Shown: one piece after another, positions 47,138 to 53,541 of the stretch
How the letters are laid out: every line of letters begins with the position of its first letter
Position numbering within the stretch: the first letter of the stretch is position 1
IMG/VR virus record: IMGVR_UViG_3300017963_000273
Span: 1-64,000 of that record
Length of the DNA: 64,000 nucleotides
Reading direction: 5' to 3' (one strand)
From: a virus
Program-made: the position numbers and the translations under genes
The notes under the pieces: generated by a model
Seen by the model: only the letters and a program-made list of their open reading frames with translations
What the model was told of the DNA's origin: nothing
Database searches by the model: none

Positions 47138-47199
47138 ATTTAAAAGATCGTTTTGACCAGGCTGGGACGATCAACCCTTGATAGACTCTTTCGAGCTCT

Positions 47200-47286
47200 T
47201 GGCGGAAAGAGGAGGAATCAAACCCCAATGCTTGCGCATCCAACCGGGTAGCAACCGGTGTCCATCATCATCAGGAATCACTTTCC
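47200..47286 (-). tRNA. tRNA-Ser(GCT)
   Basis: Acceptor GGAAAGT/TCTTTCC (7-66 mismatch), anticodon stem ACCGG/CCGGT, loop TTGCTAC (GCT), class II variable arm TGGATGCGCAAGCATT, discriminator G, CCA encoded. The 198 bases on its upstream side (47287-47484) hold only degenerate tRNA-like stretches. Confidence 0.88.
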
Positions 47287-47484
47287 AAAATATGCGAACC
47301 TTCATACAAATCTTGCAATAACCGAGCGGTGGCGAAATTATTCTCAAATCATCTTCAGTCCGACTCATTGATTGAACATAACTAGTATTTATTCTGAATT
47401 AAATCCACCTTCAGCCAGGAGCAACCCTCGCTATCAGCATTTCCACGGCTCTCTAACCGGGCGCTACTCGTTAATCCAGTTCGC

Positions 47485-47571
47485 TGGTGCACCAAGAGAG
47501 ATTCGAACTCTCATGACCTTTCGGCCACTACCTCCTCAAGGTAGCGTGTCTGCCAATTCCACCATTGGTGC
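47485..47571 (-). tRNA. tRNA-Leu(GAG), class II
   Basis: Acceptor GCACCAA/TTGGTGC, anticodon stem CTACC/GGTAG, loop TTGAGGA (GAG), 15-base variable arm, T-arm GAGAG-TTCGAAT-CTCTC, CCA encoded. Confidence 0.92.
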
Positions 47572-47575
47572 AACT

Positions 47576-47650
47576 TGGTACTCCGACTCGGATTCGAACC
47601 GAGAAATACACGCGTTTGAAACGTGGTGCTTTGCCGTTTACTACCGGAGC
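47576..47650 (-). tRNA. tRNA-Leu(CAA) with short variable arm
   Basis: Acceptor GCTCCGG/TCGGAGT, anticodon stem CACGT/GCGTG, loop TTCAAAC (CAA), variable region TATTT (5 bases), T-arm CTCGG-TTCGAAT-CCGAG, CCA encoded. Confidence 0.85.
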
Positions 47651-47661
47651 AATTAAAAGTT

Positions 47662-47785
47662 TGGTGCACACCGGTTGGATTTTAACCAACAAAGTTCAGT
47701 CAGAACGACTAATTTACGGACTATAGTTGACTAACCTATAATCAGGATCCTTTAGTCTGGCTTTTACAATTACCACTACGGCTGC
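47662..47785 (-). tRNA. Degenerate or insertion-bearing tRNA-like gene
   Basis: CCA, acceptor 3' strand and a clear T-arm TTGGT-TAAAATC-CAACC-like hairpin are present. The 5' part has acceptor- and D-like sequence (GCAGCCGTAGTGGTAATTG) but only 4 of 7 acceptor pairs. The anticodon region is a 6-bp stem GACTAA/TTAGTC around a 17-base loop, followed by about 40 extra bases. No anticodon can be called. Confidence 0.35.
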
Positions 47786-47786
47786 T

Positions 47787-47865
47787 TGGTACCTCGAGAG
47801 GGGGTCGAACCCTCAAAATCTTCCGGGCCTAAACCGGACGGCTTTGCCAAATTGCCCACCGAGGT
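47787..47865 (-). tRNA. tRNA-Leu(TAG) with short variable arm
   Basis: Acceptor ACCTCGG/TCGAGGT, anticodon stem TCCGG/CCGGA, loop TTTAGGC (TAG), variable region AGATTTT (7 bases), T-arm GAGGG-TTCGACC-CCCTC, CCA encoded. Third leucine tRNA here lacking the class II arm. Confidence 0.86.
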
Positions 47866-47874
47866 ATTTAAATT

Positions 47875-47948
47875 TGGAAACGGTACCCGGACTCGAACCG
47901 GGAATAACAGGATCAAAGCCTGTTGTGTTACCATTACACTATACCGTC
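47875..47948 (-). tRNA. tRNA-Gln(TTG)
   Basis: Acceptor GACGGTA/TACCGTT, anticodon stem ACAGG/CCTGT, loop CTTTGAT (TTG), T-arm CCCGG-TTCGAGT-CCGGG, CCA encoded. Confidence 0.9.
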
Positions 47949-47952
47949 ATAT

Positions 47953-48042
47953 ATTGGCATGTCAGGTAGGATTCGAACCTACAGTGAAGAATTACCTTCG
48001 CCGGTTTTGGAGACCGGGGCCATACCATTTGACGACTGACAT
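47953..48042 (-). tRNA. tRNA-Trp(CCA) with long variable arm
   Basis: Acceptor ATGTCAG/CTGACAT, anticodon stem CCGGT/ACCGG, loop CTCCAAA (CCA), T-arm GTAGG-TTCGAAT-CCTAC, discriminator G, 3' CCA encoded. The variable region is about 18 bases and folds as GAAGG-TAAT-TCTTC, unlike any standard tRNA-Trp. Confidence 0.87.
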
Positions 48043-48073
48043 GTTTTAATTTCTAATTTTCAAAGATCACTTT

Positions 48074-48156
48074 TGGTGGCTAGGGACGGATTCGAACCGC
48101 CACAGCATATGCGGGACTTTTACAGAGTCTTGAACTCACCAATGTTCAGCCTAGCC
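48074..48156 (-). tRNA. tRNA-Tyr(GTA), copy 1
   Basis: Acceptor GGCTAGG/CCTAGCC, anticodon loop CTGTAAA (GTA) on a GACT/AGTC stem, class II variable arm as in bacterial Tyr, T-stem GGCGG/CCGTC, discriminator A, CCA encoded. Confidence 0.87.
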
Positions 48157-48159
48157 ATT

Positions 48160-48245
48160 TGGTGGTGCGGGTAGGAATCGAACCTACGATGTTTCTAATG
48201 TAACTGTTTTACAGACAGCGTCCTTCGCCGCTTGGATACCACACC
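48160..48245 (-). tRNA. tRNA-Tyr(GTA), copy 2
   Basis: Acceptor GGTGTGG/CCGCACC, anticodon loop CTGTAAA (GTA) on a CTGT/ACAG stem, 16-base variable arm, T-arm GTAGG-TTCGATT-CCTAC, CCA encoded. First tRNA after microgene 3. Confidence 0.9.
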
Positions 48246-48266
48246 ATATTTAAGAATTTGCCCAAT

Positions 48267-48292
48267 AAAAAAGGCGAGCTTTGTAGCTCGCC
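48267..48292 (-). terminator. Rho-independent terminator of microgene 3
   Basis: On the minus strand GGCGAGC-TACAAA-GCTCGCC is followed by TTTTTTATTG. Confidence 0.9.
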
Positions 48293-48324
48293 AGTAACCG
48301 GGGGGAGATTATTTAATATCCATT

Positions 48325-48405
48325 TTAGTCACAGCGAGCTTGCATTAGCGAATAGCTCCAAGATTGGAGTTGACTAAGTAAATATTGCTGTGATAAAATG
48401 TTCAT
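48325..48405 (-). CDS. Microgene 3: 26-aa peptide behind the 72-bp cassette
   Basis: AGGAAA stands 6 bases before the ATG at 48405. The 26 codons (MNILSQQYLLSQLQSWSYSL, ending MQARCD) make an amphipathic Gln/Leu/Ser-rich helix. Lies between cassette copy 3 and a terminator. Between the stop and the terminator is a CCCCCC run, so an RNA function remains possible. Confidence 0.45.
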   Translation of the reverse strand: MNILSQQYLLSQLQSWSYSLMQARCD

Positions 48406-48423
48406 ATTAGTTTCCTAAAATTC

Positions 48424-48495
48424 TTAAGTTTATTTATAACTTTTCAATTATTTTTTCGTTGTTATAATATAACCTAAAAACTATAAAAGTATAGT
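48424..48495 (-). repeat. 72-bp promoter cassette, copy 3
   Basis: Identical over 72 bases to the copies at 2831 and 8886, about 40-46 kb away, again between the stop of a capsid-targeting-leader gene and a microgene-terminator-tRNA series. Confidence 0.85.
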
Positions 48496-48519
48496 AGCTT
48501 TAAATAAATTTTTAACTCC

Positions 48520-48975
48520 TTACATTTTATTTAAATATGCGTTAGCTATTCGAGGTTTAAGTTTATTTAATGCTTTATTAAGATCTGAACCTCTAATAAT
48601 TCCTGGTCTTTCATAGACTATAGTTTCATTACCAGCTTTAATACTGGAAAATCTAACTTTTACTAAATCTTCAGTAACAATAACTTCTAAAAATATAATA
48701 ATTGGCGTTTTGATAAAATTATCTGCTTTATCCCTATAAGATACTGTAGTTACAATTTGTGGTAGGCCCCCACCACGATTAACTAATTCATTTGGTTTAA
48801 TTTTATCTTTTATTTTAGCTAAAATCAACTGTTTAATTTCAGTAGGTAATAATTCATCTTCAGTTGACATAACAAAATCATCAACTTGAATTTCATCAAA
48901 TTCACTAAAAAACTTATCATATAACTTATTAAAAGTTGGAACTTTAAAAGCTTCTGTTAATTTACAAAATTTCAT
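48520..48975 (-). CDS. Putative internal head protein (capsid-targeting N-terminus), 151 aa
   Basis: MKFCKLTEAFKVPTFNKLYD has LTE|A after residue 8 followed by FKVPT, nearly the consensus of the family. The mature part is mixed alpha/beta (IIFLEVIVTEDLVKVRFSSI) with a helical C-terminus. No enzymatic motif. Divergent from the 453-aa gene. Confidence 0.65.
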   Translation of the reverse strand: MKFCKLTEAFKVPTFNKLYDKFFSEFDEIQVDDFVMSTEDELLPTEIKQLILAKIKDKIKPNELVNRGGGLPQIVTTVSYRDKADNFIKTPIIIFLEVIVTEDLVKVRFSSIKAGNETIVYERPGIIRGSDLNKALNKLKPRIANAYLNKM

Positions 48976-49008
48976 TATATTTTGTTCCTTTTGTGTTTAT
49001 TTATTATA

Positions 49009-50370
49009 ATGGATAAGAAAACTCTACTTGCTGATTTTTATATGTATGAATTCATTTGTCAATATGGAAAAACAGATGATGAAATACTTGAATTTGATCT
49101 TCGTGAAGAAGTTATTGAATTTTTAGATGATTTTAAATATGAGTTAAAAACCATTTTAGAATATTCAATAGTTCATGAATTATCACACATATGGTGGGAA
49201 ACATGTGATTATAATGGACTTCAATTACCATCTTTAGGTGGTGATCGTTATTATGTAGAACAACATATTTCTGATGAAAGTGCTATTATTTTACAAGATT
49301 TCTTAGATGAATATAAACGTTTTCTTCCTAAATATGAATTTGATAAAGAATTAGAAGGTGTAGATAGAGCATGGGCTTATAAGCGTGTTTTAGATGCTCC
49401 AGAAAATGTTTGTACATTTATTAGAGATACTAAAACATTGTTTTCAAGACTTGAATGGAGACATAATTTTGGTGGTAAAAAATGGAAAGATATAGCAGAA
49501 GCATATTTAAGACTTTTAGATGCAGAAGATTATCTTCTTGATAATCAACTTAATATTTTTACTGAGATAGATAGAATTTTAGATCTACAGCATAATACTA
49601 ATACAATATTTAATAAGATTCCAAGCTATAAAGATGAAAATTCTTATAATTGGTTAACTGAATTTCTTAACTTCAAAAGAGATCTAAAAGATCCATGGGA
49701 ACTCTATAAATACTGTGGGAAATCTAAAAAGTTAGCAGCTAAAAAGTTAAAAAAATTAGGATTTGGTACAAAAGAGGAAAAAGAAGAAATGTCACTACCA
49801 CCAAAAGTACAAGAACAATTAGATCGTTTAGACCAACAAGATTGGTCATTGGCAAAAGGTGTTATAACTAATGTTGTAGATGTTGATGCAAGTCATTTAA
49901 AAGAAATGTTAGATGAAAAATTTGATTTTTCAGATATTGTCGAAAAATTGAAAAATTCATTAGATAAATTTACAGAACTTCAAGAAAAGGTTGGAAATAC
50001 TAGTGATGAATTTTCTGAAACGATTAACTATGTTGGAGATAATTTTGATGATTTAAGTTCTGGAATAGCAGATTCTATAGAAACTTTAGAATCTAATTTA
50101 AAAGAAGTTAATGATACAATAACTGAACATCTTATACGTCATACTGAAATAATTGATAATATTGAGAATCAAATTAAAATCAATACTAACAAAATTGAAT
50201 CTTATTTAGAAGAACAAAAATCTGAACTTCGTGAATATATTAAAGAACAAATTGCAACTGTAGATCCAGCTTTTAGAACTACATATGAATTACTTGATGA
50301 AATTTACGAAGCTATTACCACACCTTGGTATAAAAAACTTATAAATATGATAAAGAAGATATTTGTATGA
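49009..50370 (+). CDS. Hypothetical protein with long coiled coil and HELSH motif (453 aa)
   Basis: Start taken at MDKKTLLADFYMYEFICQYG; no good ribosome site is visible. Residues about 50-70 contain SIVHELSHIWWETCDY, an HExxH match in a helix that may be a metallopeptidase site or chance. From about residue 285 to 430 the protein is a long coiled coil (KLKNSLDKFTELQEKVGNTS, TITEHLIRHTEIIDNIENQI), ending in an amphipathic basic helix (PWYKKLINMIKKIFV). Possibly a fibre or membrane-binding structural protein. Confidence 0.6.
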   Translation: MDKKTLLADFYMYEFICQYGKTDDEILEFDLREEVIEFLDDFKYELKTILEYSIVHELSHIWWETCDYNGLQLPSLGGDRYYVEQHISDESAIILQDFLDEYKRFLPKYEFDKELEGVDRAWAYKRVLDAPENVCTFIRDTKTLFSRLEWRHNFGGKKWKDIAEAYLRLLDAEDYLLDNQLNIFTEIDRILDLQHNTNTIFNKIPSYKDENSYNWLTEFLNFKRDLKDPWELYKYCGKSKKLAAKKLKKLGFGTKEEKEEMSLPPKVQEQLDRLDQQDWSLAKGVITNVVDVDASHLKEMLDEKFDFSDIVEKLKNSLDKFTELQEKVGNTSDEFSETINYVGDNFDDLSSGIADSIETLESNLKEVNDTITEHLIRHTEIIDNIENQIKINTNKIESYLEEQKSELREYIKEQIATVDPAFRTTYELLDEIYEAITTPWYKKLINMIKKIFV

Positions 50371-50681
50371 GTAATTTTAAAACACAAGTAATGCGTAATG
50401 CCGTTAAGATTCAGACGAAATTTAATCGTGATATAACTGAAGGCTGGAATCTTCTCTTATCCGGAAAAGATAATGATGAAGTTAGTTTTATTGTGTTAAT
50501 TGATGATGGAACAAAACTTACCGGAACAATGTCTCTTACTGGTAAAGATATTATGATTGAATGGGAATCTGATGTTAAATTTTCACTTGAAGGTCTTACA
50601 TTTGGTGAAGATCTTGAAGAAGCTCTTACAGAAATGGTTACACTAATTAGGATTGAAAAATACAATGAAGAAATTTTATAA
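50367..50681 (+). CDS. Hypothetical protein (104 aa), possible capsid-targeting start
   Basis: MSNFKTQVMRNAVKIQTKFN then RDITEGWNLLLSGKD, giving a candidate ITE|G about residue 25. The remaining domain is a small beta sheet (VSFIVLIDDGTKLTGTMSLT, DIMIEWESDVKFSLEGLTF). Overlaps the upstream gene by 4 bases. Confidence 0.55.
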   Translation: MSNFKTQVMRNAVKIQTKFNRDITEGWNLLLSGKDNDEVSFIVLIDDGTKLTGTMSLTGKDIMIEWESDVKFSLEGLTFGEDLEEALTEMVTLIRIEKYNEEIL

Positions 50682-50937
50682 AGTTTTTGAAAAAGTTTCA
50701 ACAAGCTTAAGAGCTGAACAATCACCTAAAGATTCAGTTTTAGACGATGTACAAATTGGAGATAAATATTTTTGGCTTGTTAAAAGCGGAAATACTTATA
50801 AAGTAGAACAAAGACAAGCTCCTTCTGCAAATGATCCAAAATTTGAAAAATCTAAGAAGGAACTTTATAGTGGTGATGAAAAAACAGCAAAAGAAAAATT
50901 CAGCGAATTTTCATACAAAGCTATTCAGGATTTATAA
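50665..50937 (+). CDS. Hypothetical protein (90 aa)
   Basis: Start taken at MKKFYKVFEKVSTSLRAEQS, 17 bases before the previous stop; a TTG 12 bases upstream is an alternative. A GDKYFWLVKSGNTYKVEQR beta segment and a Lys-rich helical end. No family recognised. Confidence 0.6.
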   Translation: MKKFYKVFEKVSTSLRAEQSPKDSVLDDVQIGDKYFWLVKSGNTYKVEQRQAPSANDPKFEKSKKELYSGDEKTAKEKFSEFSYKAIQDL

Positions 50938-51287
50938 GATCCTCGTCCAAACCATTTTACTGCGTAGTACATTACAGTTCTTCGCCAAGGTTTTACACCA
51001 TCAATTTTCATAATATCTAAGAAAATTAAGTCCGCTTTTTCTTTAGTTAGTTTGTGACTTACATAAAGATAATCATGTACTAATGCTGCTCTAGCATAAT
51101 TTCCCATATAAGGATGTCCAACAAATGGCCAGAAAATTTTGGGAATACTAGCTCCATCCATAATAAAACCCTTTGGTACAAGTACTGTATCTCCGTCGTC
51201 AGAAGTATAAGTAACTTCAGAATTTGTTTTCCATTTACGTTTATTAGATGTAGGTGAAATGTCTAATTCGCCGTTAATGTGTCCCAT
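50925..51287 (-). CDS. DUF1353 protein (120 aa)
   Basis: VLVPKGFIMDGASIPKIFWP, YARAALVHDYLYVSHKLTK and the KADLIFLDIMKIDGVKPWRR stretch are the DUF1353 signature (F.xDGASIP...H D x L Y). Family function is unknown though its members are common in phages. Ends convergent with the 90-aa gene (13-base overlap) and has a late promoter upstream. Confidence 0.9.
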   Translation of the reverse strand: MGHINGELDISPTSNKRKWKTNSEVTYTSDDGDTVLVPKGFIMDGASIPKIFWPFVGHPYMGNYARAALVHDYLYVSHKLTKEKADLIFLDIMKIDGVKPWRRTVMYYAVKWFGRGSYKS

Positions 51288-51310
51288 GATATAATCTCCT
51301 CTAATAATGA

Positions 51311-51318
51311 TATTTATA
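51311..51318 (-). promoter_or_regulatory. T4-type late promoter
   Basis: TATAAATA on the minus strand, about 24 bases before the DUF1353 start. Confidence 0.6.
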
Positions 51319-51361
51319 AGTTTACATGTTTAAAAACGTGATTATAAATTAATATAGATTT

Positions 51362-51369
51362 TATAAATA
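51362..51369 (+). promoter_or_regulatory. T4-type late promoter before the toroid gene
   Basis: TATAAATA followed 12 bases later by AAAGGGAG and then ATG of the 510-aa gene. Confidence 0.7.
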
Positions 51370-51393
51370 ATTTATAAAAGGGAGTAAATTATA

Positions 51394-52926
51394 ATGAACG
51401 ATGAAAACTACATTTCTGATGAACAATTAAATCAAATTCTTGTCGATTATCAAAAACAACAAACAATTGAGACTATGACGGGTCCAGCAATTTCATTTGT
51501 AATGCATATTGTAATGTTAATATTATGTATTACATTTATTCTAACTAATACAAAATCTCCAGAACCTCCAATAGTAGCTAAAACAATTGTTCTTGAAGAA
51601 ATTGTTCTTGATAAAGAAATAGAAGATGAAGTAATTGAAATTGAACAAGAAATAACTGAAGATGATCTATTTTCAGAAACTTTAGAAGCACCTAAAGAAG
51701 AAATTGTTTCAGAAGATTCAAGTCCTGAAGATATTAATGATGCCCCAGCTGAAACTGCAGATGATTCAGATATGCAAGATGTTTTAGATATTGTAAATAA
51801 CAATAGCATTTGTCATTTTCCTAGTACAATGGGTGGACGTAATCCAAATGGAAGAAAACGTGGTGTTAGAGATGGCGGTGGATCAATTCGAGGTCAAGCA
51901 TCTGTAGTTGGTGCATTACGTTGGTTAGCAAGTGTTCAAAATCAAAATGGTTCATGGGGAGAAGGAAAAGGATTTTCTGTTGATAGTGGACATCCTGGTC
52001 ACACTGGTTTAGCTCTTTTAGTTTTTCTTGCACATGGTGAAACTCCGCTTTCAGAAAAATATGGAACTCATGTTCAGAAAGCAATGAGATGGCTTTCTAA
52101 TTATGGAAATCAAAGCGATTTAAATGTTAAACGCCGTCCAATGGGATATGCTCATGGAATCGCTACTTATGCTATTTCAGAAGCATATGCTATGACTAAA
52201 ATTCCATTTATGCAAACAGCTATGGAAAACTGTATAGATAAAATTATTGAAGGTCAAATGGGAAATGGAGGATTTGGCTATGGATATACTAGTGGATCAC
52301 GTTGGGATATTTCTGTTGCTGGTTGGAATATTCAAGCTTTAAAAGCGGCTCGTATGGCTGGATGTCATAATGAAAAACTTTCATCATCAATTAAAAAATC
52401 AGTAAGTTTTCTCAAAACTACTAGCTATAATGGATCTGGTAATTTTGCATATGCTGGAGATAAAAAACAATCTCGTCCTAATATGGGTGGAATTGGAACA
52501 CTTTGTTTACAATTATTAGGTGAAGGTAATTCTAAACAAGTTCAAGAAGGTTATCAAAGAATTATCAAAACACGTTTAGAAGAATATCAAAAAGTTATGA
52601 AAGATCCATCTAAATGGAAAAGTATTGGAAGTCATTCTCTATACGGTTGGTATTATGATACACAAGTTGTTTACAATATGAAAAATAAAAATCGTAAACA
52701 ATGGAAAGAATGGAGAAAAGCTTTTGAAACTGTTTTGATTAAATCACAACATAATGAGGGATATTGGGAAACAACTGGACATGGAACAGGTGCTAATACT
52801 TCGGGAAGAGTTCTTTCAACTTGCTGGGCAGCACTTCAATTAGAAGTTTATTATCGATATCTTCCATCGTTTGATTCATCTAAATTTGAAACAATCACTG
52901 AAGATGATTTAATAATTGAATTATAA
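51394..52926 (+). CDS. TonB-like membrane protein with prenyltransferase/squalene-cyclase-type toroid domain (510 aa)
   Basis: Residues about 33-52 (ISFVMHIVMLILCITFILTN) form a single TM helix followed by a Pro- and Glu/Asp/Ile/Val-rich extension, the layout of TonB-like transducers. From about residue 170 repeats of an alpha/alpha toroid appear: VVGALRWLASVQNQNGSWGE, HTGLALLVFLAHGETP, VQKAMRWLSNYGN, GNGGFGYGYTSGSRWDISV, and a final QHNEGYWETTGHGTGANTSG. These QW-like repeats match squalene-cyclase-like and related toroid proteins that I know mainly from Planctomycetes, Verrucomicrobia and Lentisphaerae. The polar-cyclase catalytic DxDD is not visible. Under a late promoter, so made during virion assembly or lysis. 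Confidence 0.75.
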   Translation: MNDENYISDEQLNQILVDYQKQQTIETMTGPAISFVMHIVMLILCITFILTNTKSPEPPIVAKTIVLEEIVLDKEIEDEVIEIEQEITEDDLFSETLEAPKEEIVSEDSSPEDINDAPAETADDSDMQDVLDIVNNNSICHFPSTMGGRNPNGRKRGVRDGGGSIRGQASVVGALRWLASVQNQNGSWGEGKGFSVDSGHPGHTGLALLVFLAHGETPLSEKYGTHVQKAMRWLSNYGNQSDLNVKRRPMGYAHGIATYAISEAYAMTKIPFMQTAMENCIDKIIEGQMGNGGFGYGYTSGSRWDISVAGWNIQALKAARMAGCHNEKLSSSIKKSVSFLKTTSYNGSGNFAYAGDKKQSRPNMGGIGTLCLQLLGEGNSKQVQEGYQRIIKTRLEEYQKVMKDPSKWKSIGSHSLYGWYYDTQVVYNMKNKNRKQWKEWRKAFETVLIKSQHNEGYWETTGHGTGANTSGRVLSTCWAALQLEVYYRYLPSFDSSKFETITEDDLIIEL

Positions 52927-52949
52927 TTCTTCTTCTATTTACTTAAAGT

Positions 52950-52957
52950 TATAAATA
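52950..52957 (+). promoter_or_regulatory. T4-type late promoter before the fibre operon
   Basis: TATAAATA about 100 bases before the 159-aa gene. The resulting leader contains a hairpin GGGTAT/ATACCC and an AGGC-TTCG-GCCT tetraloop stem (52980-53008). Confidence 0.6.
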
Positions 52958-53050
52958 ATTCTGATCCAAAAAATATAAAGGGTATACATACCCTTAAGGC
53001 TTCGGCCTAAGCGAGAGCTAAGATTAATTCTAATATGATGGAGAAGAAAA

Positions 53051-53530
53051 ATGCCTTATCACTCTACTAAACACGGCAGAGCTGAATATAATCGTTTTAT
53101 GCAACTAACTTCTGGAGCATATTTAAATATACGTTCTGAAGAAGGTGGAGATGAAGTTCCTTTAGTTGATCAACGTTATGCACAGCTTGTCTACCAAGTT
53201 AATAGTACAACAATTTCTGGTAACGTTGGAATTGATGGCGTTACTATTACAAGCGGCGCACTTAATGTGTATGACGAAAATGTCTTAAATGAAATAAGTG
53301 CAATTAATTCAAAAATTGATCCGCAAGTTCAATCACTTATTCGCTATGATGGTGACTATACTTATATTATGAACTCTCTTCCTGGTACTGCAACATCTGG
53401 TGAAACATCATGGCGTATTAAACGTGTCTATGATGGTACAGAAACAACTATAATGTATGCAGAAGGTAGTGATGCGTTTGATAAAGCTGCATCTGGTTAT
53501 CTATCTTATAACTATACTTTTAAAGTTTAA
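53051..53530 (+). CDS. Fibre-associated structural protein (159 aa)
   Basis: Starts MPYHSTKHGRAEYNRFMQLT; contains EVPLVDQRYAQLVYQVNSTT, which resembles LRNYAQLVYTVNASASG near the start of the 547-aa protein at 58246, and GNVGIDGVTITSGALNVYDE versus GLNGTGDVALSGDQLKVYDG. The two therefore share an N-terminal module. Likely a fibre connector or head decoration. Confidence 0.65.
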   Translation: MPYHSTKHGRAEYNRFMQLTSGAYLNIRSEEGGDEVPLVDQRYAQLVYQVNSTTISGNVGIDGVTITSGALNVYDENVLNEISAINSKIDPQVQSLIRYDGDYTYIMNSLPGTATSGETSWRIKRVYDGTETTIMYAEGSDAFDKAASGYLSYNYTFKV

Positions 53531-53541
53531 GGAGGTTTTTG

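Noticed and set aside
47171-47368. 65-codon frame starting MSRTEDDLRIISPPLGYC.
   Set aside because: No ribosome site, only one Cys pair, and it reads straight through tRNA-Ser(GCT).
47372-48049. Plus-strand frames across the second tRNA cluster.
   Set aside because: They are antisense to well-formed tRNAs and contain translated T-arm words; no ribosome sites.
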